Shown here piece after piece: positions 1-10,425 of a stretch of 64,000 nt of DNA. The notes under the pieces are model-generated. The model was not told the DNA's origin and made no database searches. It saw only the letters and a list, made by a program, of their open reading frames with translations. This stretch comes from an uncultured Planctomycetaceae bacterium (lineage in GTDB: Bacteria; Planctomycetota; Planctomycetia; Pirellulales; UBA1268). The DNA lies in NCBI GenBank assembly GCA_903885565.1, contig CAISJI010000055.1, positions 65,563 to 129,562 on the forward strand, written 5' to 3'. The number at the start of each line of letters is the position of its first letter. Position 1 is the first letter of the stretch. Both the position numbers and the translations under genes were made by a program.

Positions 1-969
1 ATCGACGAGCAAAACTTCGATCTGTTCCGCCTGCCCCGCAGCTGGGATGACATCCGCAACGGCACCGCCTTCCGCGGGGCTGGCCAGCGGTTTCGTCTGG
101 AGGCTGCTCCGGGCACACAGCTGCAGCGCTACACTGCCACGTTTCAGGAGCCCTATCTATTCGATACCCGCATCGGACTGTCGACCAGCGCCTCCTACTT
201 CACCCGCTATTTCTACGACTGGGCAGAAGGTCGGGTGGGTGGCCGCGTCGGTCTGGGGTATCAGTTTGCCTTTGCCCCCGATCTCTCTGTGAACACCGGC
301 TTCCGCGGCGAGAGCGTTGACATCTACAACCCGCGGGTCAACACCCCCGCCATCAACGACATGCTGGGAACCAATTCCCTCTACGGGTTCAGCACGGGCA
401 TCGTCCACGACACCCGCGACAGCCCATTCATGCCCACGCAGGGGCATCTGGTGACGTTTGAGTTCGAACAGGTGATCGGCACGTTCGTCTACCCGCGCGG
501 CATCCTCGAAGGGCGGCAATACTTCCTGATGAACGAGCGGCCCGACGGCTCCGGTCGCCACGTGCTCTCAGTGGGCTCGGTGCTCGGCATGTCGGGTCCC
601 AACACCCCCGCCTACGACAACTTCTTCGCGGGTGGCTACAACACCCTGCGCGGCTTCGTGTTCCGCGGGGCCAGCCCCCGGCAGAACGGGGCCATCATCG
701 GTGGTCCGTTCGAGTGGCTCAACACCGTCGAATACATGTTTCCGATCACAGCCGACGACACGCTGCGTGGTGTGGTCTTCACCGACTTCGGTACGGTTGA
801 ATCGAACGTGTCTATCAACACCATGCGCGTTGCCCCCGGCTTCGGTCTCCGCATCACGCTCCCGGCGATGGGGCCAGCACCGATCGCCCTCGACTTCGCC
901 TTCCCGGTCGCCTACGCCGAGGACGACAGCCAGCAACTCTTCAGCTTCTTCGTCGGATTTGCCCGATAG
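1..969 (+). CDS. BamA/Omp85-family outer membrane protein, C-terminal part (5' truncated by window)
   Basis: Frame 1 is open from base 1 to the stop at 967-969. Beta-barrel C-terminus motifs: GGYNTLRGFVFRG, GGPFEWLNTVEYMFPI, VFTDFGTVE, PGFGLRITLPAMGPAPIALDFAFPV, terminal aromatic-rich FSFFVGFAR. Confidence 0.85.
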   Translation: MDEQNFDLFRLPRSWDDIRNGTAFRGAGQRFRLEAAPGTQLQRYTATFQEPYLFDTRIGLSTSASYFTRYFYDWAEGRVGGRVGLGYQFAFAPDLSVNTGFRGESVDIYNPRVNTPAINDMLGTNSLYGFSTGIVHDTRDSPFMPTQGHLVTFEFEQVIGTFVYPRGILEGRQYFLMNERPDGSGRHVLSVGSVLGMSGPNTPAYDNFFAGGYNTLRGFVFRGASPRQNGAIIGGPFEWLNTVEYMFPITADDTLRGVVFTDFGTVESNVSINTMRVAPGFGLRITLPAMGPAPIALDFAFPVAYAEDDSQQLFSFFVGFAR

Positions 970-995
970 CTTTTCCACCTCTCCCGCTTCCGGCC

Positions 996-2123
996 ATGGC
1001 CCCATCTCCCGCCAACCCGAGTCGCCCGCTGGGCGAGGAACGCATCCTTGTGGTGCGAACCCGGTTCGTCGGCGACACCGTTTTGGCGATTCCATTTTTG
1101 CGCAATCTCCGCCGGGCGTTTCCCGCTGCGGTCATCGACGTGCTCGTGGAACCGGCATCCGGCGGCGTGCTGGCCGACTGCCCCTACAAGGACGAGTTGA
1201 TCACCTGGTCTCGGCCGCCCCGTCGCCGCCGTCTGCTGCCGGAATCGTTGACGAATCTCGTGGCCTACGCCGGCTGGCTGCGGGGCCGCGGCTACACGCG
1301 GGCCTACGTGCTCAAGCGGGCGCTGTCGAGCACGCTTCTGGTCCGCCTGGCGGGCATTCCCCATTCGGTCGGCTTTGCAGGGCAGGGGGGCGGGCTGCTC
1401 CTCTCACGTTCGGTGCCGATCGCCGAGGATCGGCACGAAGTGGAGGTGTTTCTCGATCAACTCCGGGCCGATGGTTTGCCTGTGGACGATGCCCACAATG
1501 AGAACTGGGTTTCAGCAGCCACCGCCGCGAAGGTGGAGGCGCTGCTGGAGGCCGTGGAGGACGGGGGCAGGCCCCGCGTCTTCATCGCTCCCAAATCGAC
1601 CTGCTGGGAAAAGCAGTGGCCACTCGACCGTCTCGCAGCCGTGATCGCCCGGCTGGTGGAGGAGCAGGGGTACGAATGTTTCCTGTGCGGTGGCCCTGGC
1701 GATGCTGCCACGCACCAGACACTCAAGCGATTGCTGGGACCGGGACCGGCATCCCATCTGCACGACTTCTCGTCCAGCCTCAATCTGCGGGAAACAGGCG
1801 GCTTGCTGGCGCGCATGGATCTCTGTTTGGGAATCGACACCGGCCTGCTGCACATCGCCGCTTCCTTTGGCGTGCCCGTGGTGGCGCTCTTTGGCCCCAC
1901 CAATCCCAACCAGTGGCGGCCATGGGGCACTCCCTGCGAAGTGATCCGGTCTCCCCGGGTCATGCATTCCCGGCATCATCGGCTTCGGGAAGTGAATGCC
2001 GCCTCTGCGCGGAAGAGCCGCTGGCCGCGTGTCGCAGCATCGATGGACGACATCGGGGTCGAGGAGGTCATGGCGGCGATCGATCGCCTGCTCGCTGCCC
2101 GCCTCTGCCCGACCCGCGCCTAG
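996..2123 (+). CDS. Glycosyltransferase family 9 (ADP-heptose:LPS heptosyltransferase-like)
   Basis: ILVVRTRFVGDTVLAIPFLRNLRRAFPAA N-terminus; CLGIDTGLLHIAASFGVPVVALFGPTNPNQWRPWG motif typical of GT9. Confidence 0.85.
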   Translation: MAPSPANPSRPLGEERILVVRTRFVGDTVLAIPFLRNLRRAFPAAVIDVLVEPASGGVLADCPYKDELITWSRPPRRRRLLPESLTNLVAYAGWLRGRGYTRAYVLKRALSSTLLVRLAGIPHSVGFAGQGGGLLLSRSVPIAEDRHEVEVFLDQLRADGLPVDDAHNENWVSAATAAKVEALLEAVEDGGRPRVFIAPKSTCWEKQWPLDRLAAVIARLVEEQGYECFLCGGPGDAATHQTLKRLLGPGPASHLHDFSSSLNLRETGGLLARMDLCLGIDTGLLHIAASFGVPVVALFGPTNPNQWRPWGTPCEVIRSPRVMHSRHHRLREVNAASARKSRWPRVAASMDDIGVEEVMAAIDRLLAARLCPTRA

Positions 2124-2162
2124 CAGGCCTTCGCAATCCCCTGGGAATGTGTCCGCCAAGCG

Positions 2163-3449
2163 TCAGCCGGGGGCAGAGGCGCGGGCCGCCGCCGTGCCGG
2201 CAACGAAGCCGCTCGCCCAAGCCCACTGGAAATTGAATCCACCGATCCGGCCGTCGACATCGAGCACCTCGCCGGCGAAGTGGAGCCCGGGACAGATCCG
2301 GCTTTCCATCGTCTCCAGCCGCACTTCAGCAAGCGGCACCCCACCGGCCGTGGCTTCGGCAATCGTGAAGCCGCGATCCCCCACCACCGGCAACTCCATT
2401 CCCTTGACGATCGCCACCAGCCGCCGCCGCGCCTCGCGGGGGAGATCGCCCGTCGGCGGGGCGGCGGCCGCGGCACAGAGATGCCTCGCCAGCCGCTCGG
2501 TGAGATGCTGACGCAGCGCCCAGAGCGCTCCTTTCGCGCCACACTCTAGGAGCAGCTGTTCGAGTGCGGATTCCGGCATGTCGGGGAGCCAGTCGAGGAG
2601 CAGCCGCGCCAACGGATCGGTCGTGCGCGACACGAGCCAGTGCCGACTGATGTCGAGCGTGGCCGGGCCCGAGAGGCCGGTGTGGGTGCAGAGCGTGCTG
2701 CCGCTGCTTGTCGCCACGCTCTTCCCCTTCGCGGAGAGCAGCGTGAACCGGCAGGGGAGCGCGAGGCCGGTGAGCTCACGGATGAAATGGTCGGCCGGCA
2801 GCACCAGCGGCACCAGCGCCGGAACGACAGGCGCCGTGAGCGAATGGCCGAGCATGGCCGCCAGCGCAAAGCCCGTGCCATCCGATCCCGATTTGGGCAG
2901 CGACTTTCCGCCGGTGCAGAGGATCACTTTCCGCACGCTCATCGTGCCGCCAGCGGTCTCGAGCCGGAGGCGGTCGCCGTCGCGCTCAATGCCCGTCACC
3001 TGCGCCGGATGATGGAACGCCACACCGGCTGCCCCGGCCTCATGGAGGAGTGCGGCAAGGATTGAGCGGGACGAATCAGACTCCGGAAAGAGCTTGCCGG
3101 TGTCGGCCTCCCGGTAGAAGCCGACACCGGCCGACTTGAAGAACTCAACGGTCCGTTCGACCGGAAAACGGCCGAGCACCTTGCGGATCGCCGGAGACGT
3201 GCTGCCGGCGAAGTCGCGCTCGTCGACCCGCCAGTGCGTGACATTGCAGCGTCCCCCGCCTGAAACGAGGATTTTGGCTCCCAATTTCCGGGCGCCGTCC
3301 AGAGCCACGATGTTCAGCGTCTGCCCGGTTCCTTGGGCAGTCCGCCCCGCCCAGATCCCGGCGAAGAGGCCCGCCGCCCCGGCACCGATAATCGCCAGAT
3401 CGGCCGGCGGCGGGGCTGGGACGGTGGTAGGGGGGGTTGGAAGGGACAT
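2163..3449 (-). CDS. NAD(P)/FAD-dependent oxidoreductase, HI0933/BaiN-like family
   Basis: DLAIIGAGAAGLFAGIWAGR dinucleotide fold; ARKLGAKILVSGGGRCNVTH; C-terminal GVPLAEVRLETMESRICPGLHFAGEVLDVDGRIGGFNFQWAWASG. Start placed at MSLPTPP. Confidence 0.88.
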   Translation of the reverse strand: MSLPTPPTTVPAPPPADLAIIGAGAAGLFAGIWAGRTAQGTGQTLNIVALDGARKLGAKILVSGGGRCNVTHWRVDERDFAGSTSPAIRKVLGRFPVERTVEFFKSAGVGFYREADTGKLFPESDSSRSILAALLHEAGAAGVAFHHPAQVTGIERDGDRLRLETAGGTMSVRKVILCTGGKSLPKSGSDGTGFALAAMLGHSLTAPVVPALVPLVLPADHFIRELTGLALPCRFTLLSAKGKSVATSSGSTLCTHTGLSGPATLDISRHWLVSRTTDPLARLLLDWLPDMPESALEQLLLECGAKGALWALRQHLTERLARHLCAAAAAPPTGDLPREARRRLVAIVKGMELPVVGDRGFTIAEATAGGVPLAEVRLETMESRICPGLHFAGEVLDVDGRIGGFNFQWAWASGFVAGTAAARASAPG

Positions 3450-3588
3450 GGCTGAGCGGATGGATTCTGCGCAGATTCGCCGGAAAATCAGACTAGTATG
3501 CCTGTTTTCCAGGCCCACACGTGGCAGGTAGAATCAAAAGTCGGGATTTGGGCGTCCTTGCTCCCTCTGCTACCCAGTCATCAGGCCG

Positions 3589-6189
3589 ATGCTCTTCATC
3601 CCTATCCATTCTCGCGCTGCCATCGCCCAGACTTCCGGCGGGAGGCTTTTCCAGGGCTTGGGAGCGGTTTTACTGCTGGCTGCGCAGGGCTGGGGGCCGG
3701 CCGCCGCCGGTGACACCGGCCCGATCGATTTCAACCGCGATATCAGACCGATCCTGGCGGAAAACTGTCTCTACTGCCATGGTCAGGATGCCCAGAAGCG
3801 TCAGGCCGACCTGCGGCTGGACGTGCGGGAAGGGGCTCTGGCCGGGGGGGCCGTGGTGCCGGGTGACGCCGGCGCGAGCAGCCTCGTGGAGCGGATCCAA
3901 TCGAGCGATGCCGATGTTGTCATGCCCCCTCCGCATTCCAATCGGCGGCTTTCGGATGCCCAGAAAACGCTCCTCTCAGCTTGGATCGCCAGCGGGGCCG
4001 AATATGCCCCACACTGGGCGTTTGTGGCCCCTCAGCAGCCGGCTTCCCCCAGCGTCCAACGGGCCGACTGGCCGCGGCAGGAGATCGACCGCTTCATTCT
4101 GGCCGGCCTGGAGGAGGCTGGTCTGGCTCCCTCCCCGGAAGCCGATCGCCCCACACTCATCCGCCGGCTCCACGCCGATCTGATCGGCCTGCCACCCACT
4201 CCCGCGGAGATCGATATCTTCATCGCCGACACCGATCCACAGGCCTATGAAAACCTGGTCGATCGCTTGCTGGCCAGCCCGCACTACGGCGAACGGATGG
4301 CCCTGTCTTGGCTCGATGCAGCCCGCTATGCCGACTCCAACGGCTTTCAGCAGGATGGCGACACGTGGCAATGGATGTGGCGTGACTGGGTGGTGCAGGC
4401 CCTCAATGCCGACATGCCGTTCGACCAATTCTCCACGGAGCAACTCGCGGGCGATCTGCTGCCGGAGGCCACCGCCGCCCAGAAGATTGCCAGCGCCTTC
4501 AATCGCAACCACCTCTTGAACGGCGAGGGAGGAGCGATCGCCGAGGAGCAGCGGTTCAACAACCTCTTCGACCGCGTCGACACCACCGCCACCACCTGGC
4601 TGGGGCTCACGATGGCCTGCGCCCAGTGCCACGACCACAAATACGATCCCCTCACGCAGCGCGACTACTACGGCCTGCTCGACGCCTTCAACCGCGTTCC
4701 CGAAACCGGGGCCCCCACCTGGTTTTCGCCGCGGATCCGCGTGGCGCCGCCGGTGCTGGAGCTGCCCACGCCCGAAAACACCGCCCGCCTGGAGGCCCTC
4801 GAAGCTGAACTCAAGCAGGCCCAGGCCGAGGCCCAAACGATTGAAAATGCCGCCTACGCCGGCTGGCGGGCTGGCCTCTCGGCCACCGGCCATGCCGAGG
4901 ATGCCACGGGGATCCCGGAAAAACTCGCCGCAGGACTGAAGGTGGCCGAAGGGGAGCGGACTCCCGAGGAACAAACCGCCTTGGAGGCCGATCTGCGCCG
5001 CCATTTCGACGAAAAGGTGAAGAAGTCGGTGGTGGGGAAATATCCGCAACTGAAGAAACGGGGCGACCTGGAGGGCCAACGCGATTCCTACCGGGGCGAC
5101 CAGATCCCGCGCGTCATGGTGATGAGTGACGCGCAGCCGCGCGAAACGAAGATCCTGGAGCGGGGCGACTACCTCTCGCCGCAGGGTGAGGTGGTGGCCT
5201 TCGCCGTGCCGGCCTTCCTGCCGCCGCTGCCGCCGGAGAGCCCGCCCAACCGGCTGGGGCTGGCGCAGTGGCTGTTTCGCCCCGACCATCCGCTCACCTC
5301 GCGCGTGCAGGCCAATCGGATGTGGCAGCACTTCTTCGGGGCTGGTCTGGTGAAAACCACGGAAGATATGGGGGTGCAGAGTGCCTACCCGCACCACCTG
5401 CCGCTGCTCGACTGGCTGGCGGTGGAGTTTCAGAAGCGTCACTGGAGCATGAAACAGATCCACCGGTTGATCGTGACCAGCGCCACCTACCGGCAGTCGA
5501 GTCGGCTCACCCCTGAACATGCCGCCGGCGATCCGGAAAATCGACTCTTTGCCCGGGCTGCCCGGGTTCGAATGCCCTCGATGGTGCTGCGTGACTGGGC
5601 CCTGGCGGCCAGCGGCCTGCTCGACACCCGCGTCGGCGGCCCGCCTGTTTACCCCTACCAGCCGGAGCAGATCTGGGAGGCGCTGGCCATCACAAAAGAG
5701 CGCGACTTCACCTACCCCGCCTCCCACGGCAGCGATCTCTACCGCCGCAGCCTCTACACCTTCTGGCGCCGCACCGTCAGCCCCGCCAACCTGTTTGATG
5801 CAGCCAACCGGCAGACCTGCCATGTCCGCGGCGGCACCACCTGCACCCCCTTGCACGCCCTCACCATGCTCAACGACACCACCTGGGTGGAGGCCAGCCG
5901 GGTGCTGGCCACAGCCTGCATGCGGAGCGCTGCCGACACCGACGGGCGACTGCGGCAGGCCTTTCGCTTGGTGCTGGGCCGAGACCCGACCGGCTACGAC
6001 ATGGAAGCGCTGCGGGGCATGCTCGCCCGCCAGCGGGCCCTCTATGCGGCTGATCCGGCCGCCGCTGCGGCTTTGGTGGCGGTGGGCGAGGCCCCTCAGG
6101 CGGCAGCCCTCGACCAGGTTGAGCAGGCGGCCCTGTCGGCTGTCTGCCTGGCGATTTTCAATCTCGATGAAGCCCTCACGCGGGAGTGA
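3589..6189 (+). CDS. PSCyt1 / DUF1549 / DUF1553 planctomycete cytochrome-like protein
   Basis: N-terminal IDFNRDIRPILAENCLYCHGQDAQKRQADLRLD (CXXCH); WLDAARYADSNGFQQD; NRNHLLNGEGG; CAQCHDHKYDPLTQRDYY; NRLGLAQWLFRPDHPLTSRVQANRMWQHFFG. Confidence 0.92.
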   Translation: MLFIPIHSRAAIAQTSGGRLFQGLGAVLLLAAQGWGPAAAGDTGPIDFNRDIRPILAENCLYCHGQDAQKRQADLRLDVREGALAGGAVVPGDAGASSLVERIQSSDADVVMPPPHSNRRLSDAQKTLLSAWIASGAEYAPHWAFVAPQQPASPSVQRADWPRQEIDRFILAGLEEAGLAPSPEADRPTLIRRLHADLIGLPPTPAEIDIFIADTDPQAYENLVDRLLASPHYGERMALSWLDAARYADSNGFQQDGDTWQWMWRDWVVQALNADMPFDQFSTEQLAGDLLPEATAAQKIASAFNRNHLLNGEGGAIAEEQRFNNLFDRVDTTATTWLGLTMACAQCHDHKYDPLTQRDYYGLLDAFNRVPETGAPTWFSPRIRVAPPVLELPTPENTARLEALEAELKQAQAEAQTIENAAYAGWRAGLSATGHAEDATGIPEKLAAGLKVAEGERTPEEQTALEADLRRHFDEKVKKSVVGKYPQLKKRGDLEGQRDSYRGDQIPRVMVMSDAQPRETKILERGDYLSPQGEVVAFAVPAFLPPLPPESPPNRLGLAQWLFRPDHPLTSRVQANRMWQHFFGAGLVKTTEDMGVQSAYPHHLPLLDWLAVEFQKRHWSMKQIHRLIVTSATYRQSSRLTPEHAAGDPENRLFARAARVRMPSMVLRDWALAASGLLDTRVGGPPVYPYQPEQIWEALAITKERDFTYPASHGSDLYRRSLYTFWRRTVSPANLFDAANRQTCHVRGGTTCTPLHALTMLNDTTWVEASRVLATACMRSAADTDGRLRQAFRLVLGRDPTGYDMEALRGMLARQRALYAADPAAAAALVAVGEAPQAAALDQVEQAALSAVCLAIFNLDEALTRE

Positions 6190-6196
6190 TCGCCCC

Positions 6197-7651
6197 ATGC
6201 ACGAACTGTGGAACGACAACCAGCAGGCTGTCACCCGCCGCCGCCTTTTCGGCTCGGCAGGCATGGGGATCGGCGGCGTGGCGCTGGCCTCGCTGCTGGC
6301 CCGCGATGCACCAGCAGCCGCTCCGGGGAGAGTGCCGGGGCTGGCCGGCCTGCCCCATCATCCGCCCACGGCCAAACGGGTCGTCATGCTCTGGCAGGGG
6401 GGCGGGCCGTCGCATGTCGATCTGTTCGACCCCAAGCCGGTGATGCGGGCCCGGGCCGGGGAAGACATTCCGGAGAGCGTCCGGGGCACCACGCGGCTCT
6501 CCACGATGTCCAGCGGCTATGCGAAGTGGCCCACGGTGCCTGCCATCCGTCCCTTCCACCGCTGCGGCTCCTCCGGCATCGAACTGAGCGAACTGCTGCC
6601 GTCTGTCAGCGGCATCGCCGACGAGATCTGCCTCGTGCGCAGCATGCACACCGAGGCGGTCAACCATGCGCCAGGCGTCACGTTTTTCATGACCGGCGCG
6701 CAGGTGCCGGGGCGGCCGAGCATGGGAGCCTGGCTGAGCTACGGTCTCGGCTGCGAAACCGACAACCTCCCCGCGTTTGTCGTGATGACCTCCTCCGACA
6801 AGGCAAAGACCTGCGGACAGCTCTTCTTCGACTACTACTGGGGCAGCGGCTTTCTGCCCAGCCGGTATCAGGGAGTGAGGCTGCGCAACACCGGCTCCCC
6901 GGTTCCCTATCTGGAGAATCCCCCGGGCGTCAGCCGCACCTCCCGCCGGGCCCTGCTCGACGGCATCGCCGCCATAAACGCCGCCCACCGGGCCGATTAC
7001 GGCGATCCCGAGATCGACACGCGGATCCAGCAGTATGAAATGGCGTTTCAGATGCAGGCCAGCATGCCGGAACTGGTCGATTTCTCAGCGGAGCCACAGC
7101 GTGTGCTCGACCGCTACGGGCCCGACGTGCATGTGCAGGGGACGTTCGCCTCCAACTGCCTCATCGCCCGTCGGATGCTGGAGCGGGGCACCCGCTTTGT
7201 GCAGTTGATGCACGCCGGCTGGGATCAGCACAACAACCTGTTCACGCAACTGGAGCAGCAGTGCCGCGACACCGAGGGGCCGTCTGCAGCCCTGGTGCTC
7301 GACCTCAAGGAGCGGGGCATGCTCGATGACACGCTGGTGGCATGGGGGGGTGAATTCGGCCGGACCCCCTTTGGGCAGGGCAACCCGGCCGAGCCGAAGG
7401 GGCGCGACCACTTTGGCCGAGCCTACAGCTGGTGGCTGGCCGGCGGCGGCATCCGGCCTGGCCATGTGTATGGATCGACCGACGACTATGCCTGGAACAT
7501 CACTGCCGATCCCGTCCATGTCCACGACATGCAGGCCACAATCATGCATTTGGCCGGGATCGACCACACCGCCCTGACATTTCGCTACCAGGGGCGGCAA
7601 TTTCGGCTGACCGACGTGCATGGGCATGTGGTGCGGGGAATGCTGGCCTGA
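6197..7651 (+). CDS. DUF1501 domain-containing protein (Tat-exported)
   Basis: Twin-arginine-like N-terminus TRRRLFGSAGMGIGGVALASLLA; MLWQGGGPSHVDLFDPKP; GGEFGRTPFGQG. Directly downstream of a DUF1549/1553 gene. Confidence 0.92.
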   Translation: MHELWNDNQQAVTRRRLFGSAGMGIGGVALASLLARDAPAAAPGRVPGLAGLPHHPPTAKRVVMLWQGGGPSHVDLFDPKPVMRARAGEDIPESVRGTTRLSTMSSGYAKWPTVPAIRPFHRCGSSGIELSELLPSVSGIADEICLVRSMHTEAVNHAPGVTFFMTGAQVPGRPSMGAWLSYGLGCETDNLPAFVVMTSSDKAKTCGQLFFDYYWGSGFLPSRYQGVRLRNTGSPVPYLENPPGVSRTSRRALLDGIAAINAAHRADYGDPEIDTRIQQYEMAFQMQASMPELVDFSAEPQRVLDRYGPDVHVQGTFASNCLIARRMLERGTRFVQLMHAGWDQHNNLFTQLEQQCRDTEGPSAALVLDLKERGMLDDTLVAWGGEFGRTPFGQGNPAEPKGRDHFGRAYSWWLAGGGIRPGHVYGSTDDYAWNITADPVHVHDMQATIMHLAGIDHTALTFRYQGRQFRLTDVHGHVVRGMLA

Positions 7652-7925
7652 GAGCAGCCCGCAGATTCGATCTGCCCCGGTTTTTCGGCAGCGTGGCCGC
7701 CTCTTTGCAGGGGCAGCGCGGTTCGGGCAAGCCGGGGAATACCGGACGGCGACGAAAAATCGGCATATGGTATCGGTCGTGCCGACCAGAAACCGGCCAA
7801 ACCGGGGAAAAACTGGGGAAAAATCTTGATCCCGCGGTGTGCGTTGGTATCGTCATTTGTGTTGGCCCGCGGGCTCGGGCATGCGTCAGAGCCCGACCAC
7901 GCTTCACCCTGGAAGTACCACCGGC

Positions 7926-8501
7926 ATGCCTCTCGCTCACCATCCAGAACCGGAAGAAGTCGACTGCCTCCTGCGCAACGCGGAACTGCGCGATGCCATC
8001 GAGCCCTATCTCGACGAGTCGATCTGCGAAATCGATTTCTGTGCGCTCCCCACGGCTGTTGAGAATCGCTTCCTGGAATCGATGCTTGCCTGGGAACAGG
8101 CCCCGATGGAGCCGATCGCCCGCTGGTTTGAGCCGACGCTGGCACTCCAGCCGGCCTGCACGCTCGATGACGAGCAGGTGCGTGAGCGGCTGTGGAACAC
8201 GATCGATCGGCTCTTCGAGAAGCGGGTTGTTCTCGATTTCACCGACCACCTGTCCGACCGGGAACTCTATGCCCTGATCCGTCGCGACATCCTCCCCTCG
8301 GCTGTGAAACGTGTCGACCTTCCCGACAACTATTTCCACTGGGATTGCAGTGCCACCGATACGGGAGAGCCGACACACTGGCTGATGTATTACGCGTCAG
8401 AACAGGAGCGGGAGGAATGGAGCCTGGAAGAGGGCCGCGAACTTCCAGAGCGTCGCGTGCCTTCCTATCCCAGGGCCTTGCCGACAGCACCGGTGATGTA
8501 G
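7926..8501 (+). CDS. Hypothetical protein
   Basis: Open frame from MPLAHHPEPEEVDCLLRN to stop at 8501; no family recognised. An upstream in-frame start at 7839 is possible. Confidence 0.65.
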   Translation: MPLAHHPEPEEVDCLLRNAELRDAIEPYLDESICEIDFCALPTAVENRFLESMLAWEQAPMEPIARWFEPTLALQPACTLDDEQVRERLWNTIDRLFEKRVVLDFTDHLSDRELYALIRRDILPSAVKRVDLPDNYFHWDCSATDTGEPTHWLMYYASEQEREEWSLEEGRELPERRVPSYPRALPTAPVM

Positions 8502-8649
8502 GCCTGGCTGGCAGGCTGTGGATCGAGTGTTGCGCCGCTCCCGCCGCAGGCTGGTACACTCTCAGGGGACCCGATTCTTCACGGATTGCCCCCAGATCGG
8601 CCGTCTTCCCCTTGGTCCATCCCCGCCCTTTAGGTGCACCGGCGAATCT

Positions 8650-10305
8650 ATGAGTGTTTTGGTCTTTGGGCATCGCAATCCCGACACCGATGCCATCTGC
8701 TCGGCCATCGCTTACGCCGATCTTCTCCAACGCACCACCCGCCCCGATGCCGTGGCCGCCTGCTGCGGGCCGCCCAACAACCGCACCGAATTCGCTCTCC
8801 GGCGGGCGGGAGTCGCCGCGCCACGGATCGTGATGGATGTCCGCCCTCAGGTGGAGGATGTCTGCCGCCGCGACATCGTGACAGCCTCCTTCGGGGAGGT
8901 GTTCCATGAGGCCTACCAGCGGATGAAGCAGTCCGACCTGCGGGCGATTCCCGTGATCGATTCGTCGCGCAAGGTGGTCGGCGTGCTTTCGGTGCTGCAC
9001 CTGATGGATCTGTTCTTCCACAACGAGGACGATCCCATCCGCTCGCGCACCGTGGCCACCTGTCTCCAGAAGATCTGCAACGTGTTGGGCGGCACATTCC
9101 AACATGCCATCCAGCCAGAACAGCGCGACGAACTGCTGGTGATGGTGGGGGCCATGAGCGCCGAGGGCTTCACCGAACGAATGCAGCAGTTCCCCGCCAA
9201 GCGACTGATCGTCGTCTGCGGAGACCGCCCCACCATCCAACTGCCAGCCATCGAGCATGGGGTTCGGGCGCTGGTTCTCACCGGCGGGTTTTCCCTCTCG
9301 CCGGGGCTGGTGGAGCTGGCCAAAATCCGTGGTGTTTCGGTGATCATCAGCCCCTTCGATACCGTCAATACGACACTGCGGCTGAAGTCGTCGCAGTTCA
9401 TCGACCCGGTCGTCGATCAGCAGTTTGTCACGGTGCTGGGGCGTTCCACCGTCACCGAGGCGCGGGCCATTGTGGAACGCTCGCAGCAACCGGTGTTTCC
9501 GGTGGTGGATGATGACGGCGTGCTGGTCGGGCTCTCGTTCAAGTCGGACCTGATCAATCCGCCAAAGCCTCAACTCGTGCTCGTCGATCACAATGAACTC
9601 GGCCAGGCTGTCAGCGGTGCCGAGGAGGCGGAGATCGTCGAGGTGCTCGACCACCACCGCCTCGGGGGAGGCCTGAAATCGACGCAGCCGATCCGGTTCA
9701 TCAACGAACCGGTCGGCTCGACCTGCACGCTGGTGGCCCGGCAGTTTCGTGCCGCCGGCATCACTCCCACTCCGGGCATCGCGCTGTGCATGGCTTCCGG
9801 GATCATCTCCGACACGCTCTACCTGCGTTCCCCCACCACCACCGACATCGATCGCGAGGTGCTGGCCTGGCTGAAGCCGCTGTGCGGAACCGTTGATGTC
9901 GACGAGTATGCGAAGGAGTTCTTTGAGATCGGTTCGGCGCTCCGCTCGAGCACGCCCCTGCAGGTCATCTCCGAAGACTGCAAGGAATTCAGCGAGGATG
10001 ATGTCCGCTTTTCCATCTCCCAGATCGAGGAGACGGGCTTCGATCTGTTCTGGGACCGCAAGGACGAACTGCGGGCGGCGCTGGAGGACTTTGCCGCCAA
10101 AAACCGTCTCGATTTCTCGGCGCTGCTGGTGACCGATGTCGTCAGCAACGGTTCGCTGCTGTTGCTCTCCCATGAATCGGAGGCCTGGGAGGAGATCAAC
10201 TATCCCCGCCTCGATCGCAGTTTGTATGCCCTCAAGGGGATCGTCAGCCGGAAGAAACAGCTGCTGCCATTGCTGGCGCAGTTGATCAGCACGGCGTCGG
10301 CCTGA
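8650..10305 (+). CDS. ppaC: Manganese-dependent inorganic pyrophosphatase (family II) with CBS/DRTGG-type regulatory insert
   Basis: DHH motifs MSVLVFGHRNPDTDAICSAIAYADLL, LVDHNELGQAV, VEVLDHHRLGG; CBS-like segments VIDSSRKVVGVLSVLHLMDLF and PVVDDDGVLVGLSFKSDL. Confidence 0.88.
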   Translation: MSVLVFGHRNPDTDAICSAIAYADLLQRTTRPDAVAACCGPPNNRTEFALRRAGVAAPRIVMDVRPQVEDVCRRDIVTASFGEVFHEAYQRMKQSDLRAIPVIDSSRKVVGVLSVLHLMDLFFHNEDDPIRSRTVATCLQKICNVLGGTFQHAIQPEQRDELLVMVGAMSAEGFTERMQQFPAKRLIVVCGDRPTIQLPAIEHGVRALVLTGGFSLSPGLVELAKIRGVSVIISPFDTVNTTLRLKSSQFIDPVVDQQFVTVLGRSTVTEARAIVERSQQPVFPVVDDDGVLVGLSFKSDLINPPKPQLVLVDHNELGQAVSGAEEAEIVEVLDHHRLGGGLKSTQPIRFINEPVGSTCTLVARQFRAAGITPTPGIALCMASGIISDTLYLRSPTTTDIDREVLAWLKPLCGTVDVDEYAKEFFEIGSALRSSTPLQVISEDCKEFSEDDVRFSISQIEETGFDLFWDRKDELRAALEDFAAKNRLDFSALLVTDVVSNGSLLLLSHESEAWEEINYPRLDRSLYALKGIVSRKKQLLPLLAQLISTASA

Positions 10306-10425
10306 AACTGCTGTTTCGGGCCCATATTTCGGTTTCCTGCGGCAATGCCGTATTCTGGAAAAGCCGCCCGGCCCCTGGCCGCTCACCTCGTCTCTCTCCG
10401 CTGCCCTCTCGAGGTTTTATCAACC

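Noticed and set aside
3976-6264. 762-aa minus-strand ORF antisense to the first PSCyt1 gene
   Set aside because: Shadow ORF of a high-GC coding region; composition is His/Arg/Gly-rich without recognisable domains, and the plus-strand frame has clear DUF1549/DUF1553 motifs.
8239-10386. 715-aa minus-strand ORF opposite the pyrophosphatase
   Set aside because: Antisense to a confidently identified family II PPase; no protein-like domain seen.
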